Positions 26,008 through 34,039 of a stretch of 64,000 nt of DNA are shown here, in pieces. This stretch comes from SHZL01 sp963784425 (GTDB taxonomy: Bacteria > Pseudomonadota > Gammaproteobacteria > Xanthomonadales > SZUA-36): assembly GCA_963784425.1 (NCBI GenBank), contig CAWARM010000003.1:1-64000 (forward strand). The letters are read 5' to 3'. Each line of letters starts with the position of its first letter. Positions within the stretch are counted from its first letter, which is position 1. Both the position numbers and the translations under genes were made by a program. The notes beneath the pieces are model-generated. The model was not told the origin of the DNA. It ran no database searches and saw nothing but the letters and a program-made list of their open reading frames with translations.

Positions 26008-26799
26008 ATGAAGTTGAGCTTTAGAAAATCGCGAAGCTTTCGCATCATCGGAGCAGTGTTCTCTGTTCTGAGTATTGCGTATGCGACCTATTCCGTGACG
26101 TTGACTACGGCCCTGCCCCAACTTGCCAATGCCAAGCTGCGCATCAAGACCCAGAAGAACGAAATCAAGTCACTCACCTCGCGCCTGGAAGCGAACAAGG
26201 CACAACTGCAAGTAGCCGAGCAGGAAGCAGCAGTGATGCGGCGCGCGAACGAACTGATACGCGAAGATGAAAGCAATCGCCAGGCAGAGCTCAACCGGCT
26301 GCAGGGCGAACTCGATTTCTATCAGCGACTGGCCGGCATCAGTGGAGCGCAGGCGGGCCTGGCAGTCTATCAACTCGAACTTAACCCTACCGGATCAACA
26401 CGCGTCTTTCATTTCCTGCTCACCCTGACGCAGAACCTGCAGCGTTCCGATATCACCAGCGGGACCGCGAGCATCGACGTTTTGGGCACGCAGGGTGACC
26501 GGCCGGTAACTCTGACCTGGTCGAAACTTACCGAGGGCAACAAGTCCAAGCCCGAATTTCGCTTCAAGTATTTCCAGCAATTGGATGGATATATTTTGCT
26601 GCCGGAAGGCTTCACGCCGTCCCAGGTGCGCATTACGCTGGAAGCCCAGGGGCAAAGCGGCAAGCCTGTCAGTCGCAGCTTTGACTGGGCCGTACTGGCT
26701 GAGGCGGCTGCAAATAGTATCAATGCGGCGATCGAGGCCAAACCGGAAGATGGCCTGGAGCAGGAACAGGCGCCGGGGGAAACTCCGGACAACCGTTGA
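26008..26799 (+). CDS. Membrane-anchored coiled-coil protein (DUF6776-like)
   Basis: A 263-residue protein with one N-terminal membrane segment (about 12-32, IIGAVFSVLSIAYATYSVTL), a coiled coil at about 40-110 rich in Lys/Glu/Gln, and a globular beta-rich domain (about 115-235; AVYQLELNPTGSTRVFHFLLTLTQ). This layout matches a conserved gammaproteobacterial family of unknown function. The C-terminal tail is acidic and Pro-rich. I chose the ATG at 26008; a GTG immediately precedes it. Its transcript may read through the terminator at 25930-25951. erpA follows after about 60 bp but has its own promoter. Confidence 0.7.
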   Translation: MKLSFRKSRSFRIIGAVFSVLSIAYATYSVTLTTALPQLANAKLRIKTQKNEIKSLTSRLEANKAQLQVAEQEAAVMRRANELIREDESNRQAELNRLQGELDFYQRLAGISGAQAGLAVYQLELNPTGSTRVFHFLLTLTQNLQRSDITSGTASIDVLGTQGDRPVTLTWSKLTEGNKSKPEFRFKYFQQLDGYILLPEGFTPSQVRITLEAQGQSGKPVSRSFDWAVLAEAAANSINAAIEAKPEDGLEQEQAPGETPDNR

Positions 26800-26821
26800 A
26801 TTCCATGTCCGCGACTCCATG

Positions 26822-26848
26822 TTGTACTCACACCCGGTAAGTTATAAT
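26822..26848 (+). promoter_or_regulatory. Promoter directly in front of erpA
   Basis: TTGTAC (26822-26827) and a perfect TATAAT (26843-26848) are 15 bp apart. Only eight bases separate the -10 from the erpA ATG at 26857, so the predicted transcript starts at or within about two bases of the start codon (leaderless). No ribosome site is present. Confidence 0.5.
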
Positions 26849-26856
26849 CTGCATCT

Positions 26857-27210
26857 ATGGACACAAGCGCCAAAACAATTGATCACGGCATCGTCTTCAC
26901 CGATGCTGCAGCACGCAAAGTCCAGGAGTTGATCCTGGAAGAGAACAATGTTGATCTCAAATTGCGCGTGTACATCAGCGGGGGTGGTTGCTCCGGGTTC
27001 CAGTACGGCTTTTCATTTGACGAAGAGCAGTCCGAAGATGACATCGCCGTGGCCAATGACGGCGTGACCCTGCTGGTTGACCCCCTGAGTTTCCAGTACC
27101 TGATGGGTGCGCAAGTGGATTACGCGGAAAACCTGCAAGGCGCGCAATTTGTCATCCGCAATCCCAATGCTGCCACTACCTGCGGTTGCGGCTCATCCTT
27201 TTCTGTCTGA
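26857..27210 (+). CDS. erpA: Iron-sulfur cluster insertion protein ErpA
   Basis: A 117-residue A-type Fe-S carrier. The three cluster cysteines are present: one in GGGCSGFQYGF and two in TCGCGSSFSV at the C-terminus. NLK/DLKLRVYI and VDPLSFQYLMGAQVDY match ErpA rather than IscA. It delivers clusters to apo-proteins such as IspG. The start agrees with the family N-terminus even though no Shine-Dalgarno is visible. nudC begins 3 bp after the stop, so the two are co-transcribed. Confidence 0.95.
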   Translation: MDTSAKTIDHGIVFTDAAARKVQELILEENNVDLKLRVYISGGGCSGFQYGFSFDEEQSEDDIAVANDGVTLLVDPLSFQYLMGAQVDYAENLQGAQFVIRNPNAATTCGCGSSFSV

Positions 27211-27213
27211 GTC

Positions 27214-28227
27214 ATGTCGCCGGTTGATTTCAGCGCCAGCATTGACCAGATATCGCACTCCCGACGTAATCGCTTCACCTCTGTCCGCCTCGATCGCCTG
27301 GCTGAATACCGGGACGATCCACAGTGGGTCGACCGGGCCCTGAATTCTGACGCTGCCCGGTTTGTGCCCATGTGGCGCAGCCGCAGCCTTATCGAAGTGA
27401 AAGAAACCGGGCAACTGGCGGTTTACCTGAAAAACGGTGAACTCGAATCCGTAAACAGCATTCAGCCTCCAACCCTGTTGGGCACGGACGGCAAGCGGTA
27501 TTTCTTTGCCGTGTCCATTAACGATGCACAGCGCGAAGCACTGCTGCAACTGCACCCGGAAGCGAGTTTCCTGGATTTGCGCCGCGCAGCAGTGGACATG
27601 GATGCCAAGCATGCCGGTGTGCTCGCCTACGCAAAGGCATTGCATTACTGGCAGCACCGCCATGGATTCTGTGGCGTTTGCGGCAGCCCGAATCAATTGC
27701 ACTCATCCGGGCACAAGATGGTGTGCACCAACGAAGAATGCGCACGGCAATCCTTCCCGCGTATTGATCCTGCCATCATCGTGCTGGTCACCCAGGGCAA
27801 TGCCTGCCTGTTGGGGCGCAATTCAGCCTGGCCTGAAAAGCGCTTCTCTACTCTCGCCGGATTCGTGGAACCCGGCGAGAGCCTTGAAGATGCAGTGGTG
27901 CGGGAAGTATTCGAAGAATCCCGCGTGCGCTTGAAGGAAATTCGCTACATCTCCTCCCAGCCCTGGCCATTCCCTGCGTCATCCATGTGCGGCTTTTATG
28001 CTGAAGCCGAAACCCGCACCTGCGCGCCATCGAACGAAATGGCAGAACTGCGCTGGTTCACGGCAGATGAACTGACTGAAGCCGTGCGCGTTGGCGCGGT
28101 GTTGCTCTCCCCGCCGGTGTCCATCGCATTCCGCTTATTGGCCGACTGGTACAAGCAACAAGGTGGCGGAGATCTTGAACGCGTGATCCGGGCCGCATGT
28201 GGCAATACCCCGGCGGGCAAACGGTAA
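27214..28227 (+). CDS. nudC: NAD(+)/NADH pyrophosphatase NudC
   Basis: A 337-residue Nudix enzyme that splits NAD(H) to NMN(H) and AMP and removes NAD caps from RNA. The zinc ribbon is visible (FCGVCGS and MVCTNEECARQ, four cysteines, about residues 151-174). The Nudix box GFVEPGESLEDAVVREVFEE is at about 213-232, followed by the NudC-specific SQPWPFPASSM. The N-terminal domain (1-130) is also full length. It lies 3 bp after erpA. Confidence 0.93.
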   Translation: MSPVDFSASIDQISHSRRNRFTSVRLDRLAEYRDDPQWVDRALNSDAARFVPMWRSRSLIEVKETGQLAVYLKNGELESVNSIQPPTLLGTDGKRYFFAVSINDAQREALLQLHPEASFLDLRRAAVDMDAKHAGVLAYAKALHYWQHRHGFCGVCGSPNQLHSSGHKMVCTNEECARQSFPRIDPAIIVLVTQGNACLLGRNSAWPEKRFSTLAGFVEPGESLEDAVVREVFEESRVRLKEIRYISSQPWPFPASSMCGFYAEAETRTCAPSNEMAELRWFTADELTEAVRVGAVLLSPPVSIAFRLLADWYKQQGGGDLERVIRAACGNTPAGKR

Positions 28228-28303
28228 CTCATCCAATGCTATGCTCTGGTAGAATCACTGCATTGCGTATCGAATTCGCCTTGAGTAAGGACTGATCAGC
28301 CGA

Positions 28304-29185
28304 ATGACCATCATTGCCATCCTGCTAGCATTTGGGTTGTGCCATTTCATCCGCGAACTGGGCAGGATGCGTAATCATCAATGGCTTGAGAACTGGGTAA
28401 GGCAGGCCGATGAGCTGTTTTCCAAACTGCCAGGCTGGAGCGATCTCACCGGTTTTGTCATCACCCTGCTGCTTCCCCTGTTGCTGGTGGGCGTGGTCAA
28501 CCAAATGGTCTTCACCGCATTTGGCAATCTCGGAATTTTCCTGCTGGCCATCGCCATGCTGGTCTACACGTTCGGACCCAGGGACCTGGATACTCAGGTA
28601 GCCGACATCATTAACTGCCCGTCCGCCGACAACCAGGAACAGGAACTGGCCGCACTGCTGCGAAATGACGTTCCAGACGCACCAGAAATCTGTCGCGTGG
28701 CAACGGTGGACGCCGTATTTGGTGAATCCCTGCACCGGTGGTTCGGGGTAATTTTCTGGTTTGCCCTGCTCGGTGTGACAGGCGCGTTCATGTACCGCAT
28801 CGTGGACTGGCTGGCCAGTGAGCCATCCAGCCTGTCCGCTGCCCAGAAGCAGCTTTTTGCCCGCACCCGGCAGGTTCTCGACTGGCCAGCGGCACAGCTC
28901 ATGACCCTGGCGCTGGCTATCGCCACCGATTTTGATTCCGTATTCCTGGCGTGGAAGCGTTACCACGATGAGCAGGGTCACGGTCTGTTCGAAGGCAACA
29001 ATGGCTTCCTGCTGGCGAGTGCACGGCAGATCGTCCTCAGTGGTCACGCTGCCCGGGACGGTTATGCGGACCAGTTGGACGGGCCGCTGGCCACTTTGAA
29101 ACAATCCATGGACCTGGTGTGGCGTGTACTGGGTGTGTGGGTTACCGTGCTGGCGCTGCTGCTGCTGATCGACGTCATTACCTGA
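28304..29185 (+). CDS. ampE: AmpE-like membrane protein
   Basis: A 293-residue inner-membrane protein with about four hydrophobic segments, of the AmpE/CobD-like family. Shared blocks are VYTFGPRDLDTQV (about 86-98), ESLHRWFGVIFWFALLGVTGAFMYRIVDWL and DWPAAQLMTLALAIATDFD. AmpE was described as part of beta-lactamase induction with AmpD; its biochemical role remains unclear. No ampD is adjacent. A btuF-like gene follows, which is notable since AmpE is related to the cobalamin enzyme CobD. Confidence 0.85.
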   Translation: MTIIAILLAFGLCHFIRELGRMRNHQWLENWVRQADELFSKLPGWSDLTGFVITLLLPLLLVGVVNQMVFTAFGNLGIFLLAIAMLVYTFGPRDLDTQVADIINCPSADNQEQELAALLRNDVPDAPEICRVATVDAVFGESLHRWFGVIFWFALLGVTGAFMYRIVDWLASEPSSLSAAQKQLFARTRQVLDWPAAQLMTLALAIATDFDSVFLAWKRYHDEQGHGLFEGNNGFLLASARQIVLSGHAARDGYADQLDGPLATLKQSMDLVWRVLGVWVTVLALLLLIDVIT

Positions 29186-29282
29186 GCCATATGAATTTAT
29201 TGCTGGCCCCAGTGCTGGCCCCAGTGCTGGCCAGTGTGCTGGGCTGCTGTTCTGCAGCCTGCCACTGGCGGCTGACATTGAG

Positions 29283-30080
29283 TTGCCGCAGGCGGATGGC
29301 ACTGTGCTGGTGCTGCCCCACCCCGCGCAGTCCATCATCACCCTGGCGCCCAACCTGGCCGAACTGGTTTACGCCGCAGGCTCCGGCGATCGTCTGATTG
29401 CCACGGTGGAATACAGTGATTACCCGGAAGCTGCTGCCCGGCTACCCCGGGTCGGTGATGCATTCCGCCTGGACCTCGAGCAGATTCTCAGCCTCAAGCC
29501 GGACCTGGTCATCGCATGGGACAGCGGCAATCCGCAATCAGCGATTGCCCGCTTGCGCTCGCTTGATGTGGCAACCTGGTCGATCGAGATCCGTGAGCCC
29601 GCAGACATTGCGTCGGTGCTTGAACAAATCGGCCAGGCCACCGGGAAACCCCAAGCGGCGCGGGAAGCTGCCGAGCAGATACGATTAAAGCTGGCGGAGC
29701 TTCAGCAGCAGTATGCCGGGGCCACGGCTGTGAGTTATTTCTACCAGGTTGCTGCCAGCCCGCTCTACACCATCAACGGGCAGCATCTGGTGTCCCGCGG
29801 ATTTGCATTATGCGGTGGCACAAATGTTTTTCAGGACGCCACCATGCTTGCACCGCAGGTCAGCTACGAGGCCGTGATTGCTGCCGACCCACAGGTCTTG
29901 CTGGCATCTGCATCACCAGGTGAGGAAAATTCGCTGGACAGGTGGCTGGACTGGCCGCGCATGCGAGCAGTGCGCAAGGGTGCCTTGTTCACTTTGCCGG
30001 CGGACGAAATCAGCCGTGCAACGCCACGAACCCTGGATGCATTGGCTGAGGGTTGCAGCTTGTTAAACAAACTACGCTAG
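29283..30080 (+). CDS. btuF: BtuF-like cobalamin-binding protein, signal peptide out of frame
   Basis: A periplasmic-binding protein of the helical-backbone metal-receptor (TroA-like) fold, similar to BtuF: IITLAPNLAELVYAAGSGDRLIATVEYSDYP, then LEQILSLKPDLVIAWDSGNPQ and VSYEAVIAADPQVLL. The open frame has only a TTG at 29283. A good start (ATG 29191) and a hydrophobic leader (NLLLAPVLAPVLASVLG) lie upstream in another frame. The leader would continue as GLLFCSLPLAAD in the gene's frame if one G were restored at 29241-29243. The leader contains a 12-bp tandem repeat (about 29203-29226). The gene follows ampE by 5 bp if ATG 29191 is used. Confidence 0.75.
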   Translation: MPQADGTVLVLPHPAQSIITLAPNLAELVYAAGSGDRLIATVEYSDYPEAAARLPRVGDAFRLDLEQILSLKPDLVIAWDSGNPQSAIARLRSLDVATWSIEIREPADIASVLEQIGQATGKPQAAREAAEQIRLKLAELQQQYAGATAVSYFYQVAASPLYTINGQHLVSRGFALCGGTNVFQDATMLAPQVSYEAVIAADPQVLLASASPGEENSLDRWLDWPRMRAVRKGALFTLPADEISRATPRTLDALAEGCSLLNKLR

Positions 30081-30499
30081 CGAATGGTGCAGGCTCCCAG
30101 AACGATAAAACCAACCGCTTCGCCCGCCACTGCAAGAGTCATGCTGCCGGTTTCCTCGGAAATCAGCACGCTCCAGCTGTACTCATCATCGGTGCCCTGC
30201 ACGCTCATGCGATTATTGGGCAGGTGTTCCACCGTGTCGATTTTGCTGGTGCGCTCAACGACGTGCTGACGTGTTGTTGAGGCAGTCTTGGCGGCAAAGT
30301 CGATTTCCATGAACACCGGGAAGCCCACCATCCAGGGCGCGCCCGATGAGCAGACTTCCGACTCCTCATCGCAGGAGGTTGCGTGGATGGCAGCGCACAG
30401 CAAGGGTTTGGAACCATCGAAAGGCCCCGCGGCTTGCGCCACCAGGGACCAGGTCAGCACCGCGGCGCCCATTATGCAACGGAGAACATATTTTCCCAT
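30077..30499 (-). CDS. Secreted protein of unknown function
   Basis: A 140-residue protein with a Sec signal peptide (residues 1-24, ending VAQAAG). The mature part has four cysteines (LLCAAI, TSCDEESEVCSSG and GACTIR), probably two disulfides, and a short beta-rich body. GAGGAAT lies 6 bases before the ATG. Its 3' end overlaps the convergent btuF-like gene by 4 bp. I do not recognise the family. It is the last of four consecutive small exported proteins on the minus strand (30077-32333). Confidence 0.6.
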   Translation of the reverse strand: MGKYVLRCIMGAAVLTWSLVAQAAGPFDGSKPLLCAAIHATSCDEESEVCSSGAPWMVGFPVFMEIDFAAKTASTTRQHVVERTSKIDTVEHLPNNRMSVQGTDDEYSWSVLISEETGSMTLAVAGEAVGFIVLGACTIR

Positions 30500-30532
30500 T
30501 TCAATTCCTCATCTGATAACCACACGTCGGCG

Positions 30533-31021
30533 CTATTGGCTGACTGTGTATCCGCGCCCTTGCAGGCATACAGTGTAGGCACGATTAAAATTCGCCTGTT
30601 GTTGCGCGTAGTTGGCTGCCTGCTGGTTGGCCCAGGCTTGCTGCTGCTGAGCTTGCTGTTGCTGTTGGCTGTGTCTGCTCATGCCGCCGACCAATGCTCC
30701 GGTACCGGCACCGATGGCTGCACCCTTGCCGGCATCACCGGCAATGGCGCCCACGGTAACTCCCACCAGTGCGCCCTTGAGCAGGCCTTTGCCCGCGCTC
30801 GAGGTTGGTGCTGTCTGGGGAGGTGGCGGCGAGGTGGGGGTCATCGGAGCGGCTGGATTGAAACCCGTTTGGTCAGAGGCCCAACCCATGCAGGCACCCT
30901 CGTCCTGCTTTTGCTGGTCTTTTGACTGTCCCTTGGCTGGATAGACAAAAATCTGGCCTGCCTGCACTGTGAACGCGAGCAGGAGCAAGGCACCCACAGC
31001 GTAGCATTTGCGACTTAACAT
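30533..31021 (-). CDS. Exported glycine-zipper protein
   Basis: A 162-residue protein with a signal peptide (1-21, ending TVQAG). A Pro/Thr-rich linker is followed by a glycine zipper (about 77-110: GKGLLKGALVGVTVGAIAGD and GKGAAIGAGTGALVGG) of the kind found in OmpA-like/YMGG outer-membrane or toxin-like proteins. A Gln-rich tract (about 117-145) and a short Cys-containing end (YTVCLQGRGYTV) complete it. AGGGAG precedes the ATG. It probably sits in or on the membrane; the function is unknown. Confidence 0.65.
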   Translation of the reverse strand: MLSRKCYAVGALLLLAFTVQAGQIFVYPAKGQSKDQQKQDEGACMGWASDQTGFNPAAPMTPTSPPPPQTAPTSSAGKGLLKGALVGVTVGAIAGDAGKGAAIGAGTGALVGGMSRHSQQQQQAQQQQAWANQQAANYAQQQANFNRAYTVCLQGRGYTVSQ

Positions 31022-31084
31022 ATTGGCTCCCTAACGACTGGATTTGTTGCTCGTTCTTTCCTGCTTGCCTCACGATCATCCGGA

Positions 31085-31111
31085 GGCCGGAATGCAGGGT
31101 GCATTCCGGCC
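31085..31111 (-). terminator. Perfect stem-loop downstream of the 31131 gene
   Basis: GGCCGGAATGCA (31085-31096) and TGCATTCCGGCC (31100-31111) form a perfect 12-bp stem with a 3-base loop, 20 bp after the stop codon of the minus-strand gene. There is no T-run, so termination may depend on other factors. Confidence 0.5.
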
Positions 31112-31130
31112 GCTGGGTCATGACTACACT

Positions 31131-31532
31131 TTATTTTACGGAAGCAACCACGGGATCCCAGAAATTGCCATTCATCTGCTCTGCGGAGGTGGCCTTGGTA
31201 TTTACTTTGGCACCGAGGAAATAGGTCTTCTTCGCTGCTACGTCCACGCTGATTTCGTCAGTGTAAATGTTGTCTTCGGTCAATCCCATGCTGGTGCCCC
31301 AATCCGCATTGAACACAAGGCTGACTTTAACTACATGCGTGCCTGGCGATACGGGTGCATTGGCGCCTGGGTCAGGCATCTTTCCGTCAATCGACTCGAT
31401 GTTCACTCTGTATACGCTGTCTCCAGGGTGGTCATTGGGGATAACCGTCAAATAGCCCCATTCCGCAGCCGAAACCTGGCCAGCAAAAAGGACTGAAGCG
31501 GCAACTATGGCCAGGGCGAAAATTTTCTTCAT
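31131..31532 (-). CDS. Small secreted protein of unknown function
   Basis: A 133-residue protein. The start at 31532 is supported by AAGGAG about 8 bases upstream and by the signal peptide that follows (residues 1-22, ending QVSAAE); the frame is open to 31571. The mature part is beta-rich (WGYLTVIPNDHPGDSVYRVNI, VKVSLVFNADWG) and lacks cysteine. It has no recognised domain. The neighbouring genes on the same strand also encode exported proteins. Confidence 0.6.
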   Translation of the reverse strand: MKKIFALAIVAASVLFAGQVSAAEWGYLTVIPNDHPGDSVYRVNIESIDGKMPDPGANAPVSPGTHVVKVSLVFNADWGTSMGLTEDNIYTDEISVDVAAKKTYFLGAKVNTKATSAEQMNGNFWDPVVASVK

Positions 31533-31628
31533 GATCAAAACTCCTTCAGGTTGATAACAAAACACACACATCCTAACTTTCTACCGCACATACTATCAAA
31601 CGCAAGGACATTCCCCCGCGCCGGAACT

Positions 31629-32333
31629 CTAGTTCGCTGGTGTTGCCTGCTGAGCTTCCCCGAGATGGGAAATGAGCAAATCAGCCCAATGCCGCAGAAT
31701 CTGGTCAGCTTCCATGGTATTGGTCACGCTGTTGGCCATCATGCCTATTCCGCCTTCCTGCCCGGCTTCGGGGTCAATTACCCGCGCCAACAAGGTGCTG
31801 GTGGCCGAATCATATAACTCCATGTAGAGCGTCATTTGCCCGGCCGAAGTCACAAAGGTAGCGTTCATCCCGGGAGTCATCATGTCCGGCGCCGTGACAT
31901 CAAGGTTGATGATGGCCGGGCGAAGTAAAAGGACGTTGGGTCCGACGGTGTCAACCACCGGGTGGCCGCTTTTGACCATTTCCTCGCTGAACACCTTGGA
32001 GAATTCAGCCGACAGCTTCTTGGTTATGTTGTCCATTTCCAGCGTAGTCATCTGACCATCAAGCCCAATCTCGTTCATGTTGTAGTTGCGCTGGTAATTG
32101 GCTTCAAACTGCACGAAGCAGTCGAGGATCTTGACCTCGGTATACTGCGAGAGCGATGTAATACCCGGTTTGACATAGAGCGCATAAACCTTGCTGTGCG
32201 GCACCAGTTGCAGACCATCTGAGCTGGTCTGAGGCAACTGATTCTCTGCCATGGCAGCTGAACACAGACTGAATGCCAGCAGAATAGCGCAGGCACGGAT
32301 GCTAAAAGGGGTGGTGTTCAAAGGATTCTCCAT
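31629..32333 (-). CDS. DUF3313-like exported protein
   Basis: A 234-residue protein with a signal peptide (about 1-30, ending AAMAEN). The pattern DGLQLVPHSKVYALYVKPGI, LDCFVQFEANYQRNYN and HWADLLISHL resembles the DUF3313 family of outer-membrane-associated proteins, most of which are lipoproteins; here no lipobox cysteine is seen. The central part ends with LYDSATSTLLARVIDPEAG, as in that family. There is no clear ribosome site. It is the first of four minus-strand exported proteins. Confidence 0.65.
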   Translation of the reverse strand: MENPLNTTPFSIRACAILLAFSLCSAAMAENQLPQTSSDGLQLVPHSKVYALYVKPGITSLSQYTEVKILDCFVQFEANYQRNYNMNEIGLDGQMTTLEMDNITKKLSAEFSKVFSEEMVKSGHPVVDTVGPNVLLLRPAIINLDVTAPDMMTPGMNATFVTSAGQMTLYMELYDSATSTLLARVIDPEAGQEGGIGMMANSVTNTMEADQILRHWADLLISHLGEAQQATPAN

Positions 32334-32545
32334 GCGGCAGGATATGCGGGCAGCTAATGTACCAAATCCCTGTGCGAAGAAACAGCCCGGGCCAGGCTGA
32401 CGGGCAGGCTGTTGGACAGGCCGGTGGGAACCCTTGCCTGCCCTAAATCAGCCGAATCACGTGAAATGCTTGAATTTCTAGCGGTAAACTGGTGGCATAC
32501 AGTATAAAATTCGGCAGACTATGGAATCCACAGGAGCATGACCCG

Positions 32546-33997
32546 ATGTACCAGCTAACAGAATCGTTCACGGTCCAGGCTGAACAATCAGCGCCCTCCC
32601 CCGGCCTACCTGCCCTGCTGCAAAAATTCTGTGGATTTTGCCTGGTCCTTACCCTGCTGGGCGGCTGTGCTTCCTACGGCGTCATCGTAAACAAGCCCAA
32701 ACCGGCCGCGCCCACCGGTCCTTCGTATAACCTCAAGACCTGGGCTGACTTCAAGAAAGACCGAGGCAACGGCGTCACCTTTATCCTGACATTTTCCGGT
32801 GGCGGAACGCGCGCCGCGGCCATGGCCTACGGGGTGCTGGAGGAACTGCGTGATACCACTGTTACCATCGACGGCCAGCAGAAGCGATTACTGGACGAAG
32901 TGGACCACATCAGTTCCGTATCCGGCGGCAGTTTCACGGCGGCCTACTACGGCCTGAACGGCGACGGGATTTTCGACACCTATGAAGAAGCTTTCCTGCG
33001 CCGTGACGTTGAAGGGCATCTGACCAGGAGCGTGCTCAACCCGTTTCACTGGTTTGGCCGCAAGGACCGTACCCAGAGAGCCATCGAATACTACCAGGAC
33101 ATCCTGTTCCACAACGCCACTTTTGCCGACATGATCAGGCCGGATCGACCCATGATCGTCATCAATGCCTCGGATCTGGCTGAGGGCTTCCGTTTCTCGT
33201 TTATCCAGGGTTATTTTGATTTGCTCTGTTCGGATCTCTCGACCTATCCCGTGGCCAACGCGGTGGCCGCATCTTCCGCTGTGCCGGTGGTATTAAACCC
33301 GGTCGTGATTGAGAATTTTGCCGGCTGCGATGGAATGAAATGGCCGCCAATCGCTGAGCAACTTGCAAAGGATGACGCGGAATTCGCCATTCTGTACGCG
33401 GGAGCCAATTCTTACAAAGACAAAGTAAACCGCAAGTACATTCACTACGTGGATGGCGGCATCACCGATAACATGGGATTACGCGCGATGACCGATGTGA
33501 TGGCGGCTGCCGGTGGCCCCAGTGCCCTGCTGAGTGCACTCGACAGGAAACCCCCGAGCAAGATCGTATTTATTTCGGTCAATGCGTCCACCGAGCAGGA
33601 CTCTGAAATGGACAAGAGCAACAAGCAACCCGGCATACTTGCGTCCATGAATGCCATGACCGATGTGCAGTTACATCGCTATAACGCGGCAACCATCGAT
33701 ATGGTCAAGCATAGACTGGACATGTGGGCTGAAAAGACATCCACACCGGAGAATCAAATCACACCCTATTTCGTGAACATTGGCTTCGAAGAGGTCCCGC
33801 AACCTCAACTAAAGTATTTTCTGAACAAGATCCCCACCTCGTTCAGCCTCACCAACGAGCAGGTCGACACCTTGATTGCAAGCGCGCGCACATTGTTGCA
33901 CAACGACCCCACCTTCCAACAATTCCTGGCCACGGTATCCGGCAAACAGCCGGCCGACACCCCAATTGCCATACCGACTGAAAAGCCTGACAAATAG
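32546..33997 (+). CDS. Patatin-like phospholipase, predicted lipoprotein
   Basis: A 483-residue protein. A longer-than-usual N-region is followed by a hydrophobic stretch and lipobox LLGGC (about residue 42-46), so it is probably an envelope lipoprotein. The patatin motifs are present: the oxyanion glycines GGGTRAAAMAYG (about 85-96), the nucleophile in SSVSGGSF (about 121-128) and the Asp of the dyad in DGGITDNMG (about 304-312). Substrates would be phospholipids or other acyl esters. I chose ATG 32546, with AGGAG 9 bases upstream; a GTG at 32492 is in frame. TATAAA at 32504-32509 could be its -10. The next gene, convergent, encodes a cardiolipin synthase. Confidence 0.8.
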   Translation: MYQLTESFTVQAEQSAPSPGLPALLQKFCGFCLVLTLLGGCASYGVIVNKPKPAAPTGPSYNLKTWADFKKDRGNGVTFILTFSGGGTRAAAMAYGVLEELRDTTVTIDGQQKRLLDEVDHISSVSGGSFTAAYYGLNGDGIFDTYEEAFLRRDVEGHLTRSVLNPFHWFGRKDRTQRAIEYYQDILFHNATFADMIRPDRPMIVINASDLAEGFRFSFIQGYFDLLCSDLSTYPVANAVAASSAVPVVLNPVVIENFAGCDGMKWPPIAEQLAKDDAEFAILYAGANSYKDKVNRKYIHYVDGGITDNMGLRAMTDVMAAAGGPSALLSALDRKPPSKIVFISVNASTEQDSEMDKSNKQPGILASMNAMTDVQLHRYNAATIDMVKHRLDMWAEKTSTPENQITPYFVNIGFEEVPQPQLKYFLNKIPTSFSLTNEQVDTLIASARTLLHNDPTFQQFLATVSGKQPADTPIAIPTEKPDK

Positions 33998-34016
33998 ACC
34001 TGCCTTAATGTAGGCA

Positions 34017-34039
34017 AGCCCGCTTCACAGCAGCGGGCT
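34017..34039. terminator. Stem-loop at the convergent patatin/cls ends
   Basis: AGCCCGCT (34017-34024) pairs with AGCGGGCT (34032-34039) around 7 bases and overlaps the last codons of the cardiolipin synthase gene. There is no T-run. It could slow converging transcription. Confidence 0.35.

Noticed and set aside
29185..29283. Cobalamin riboswitch in front of the btuF-like gene
   Set aside because: The gap to ampE is only a few bases and shows no B12-box-like sequence.
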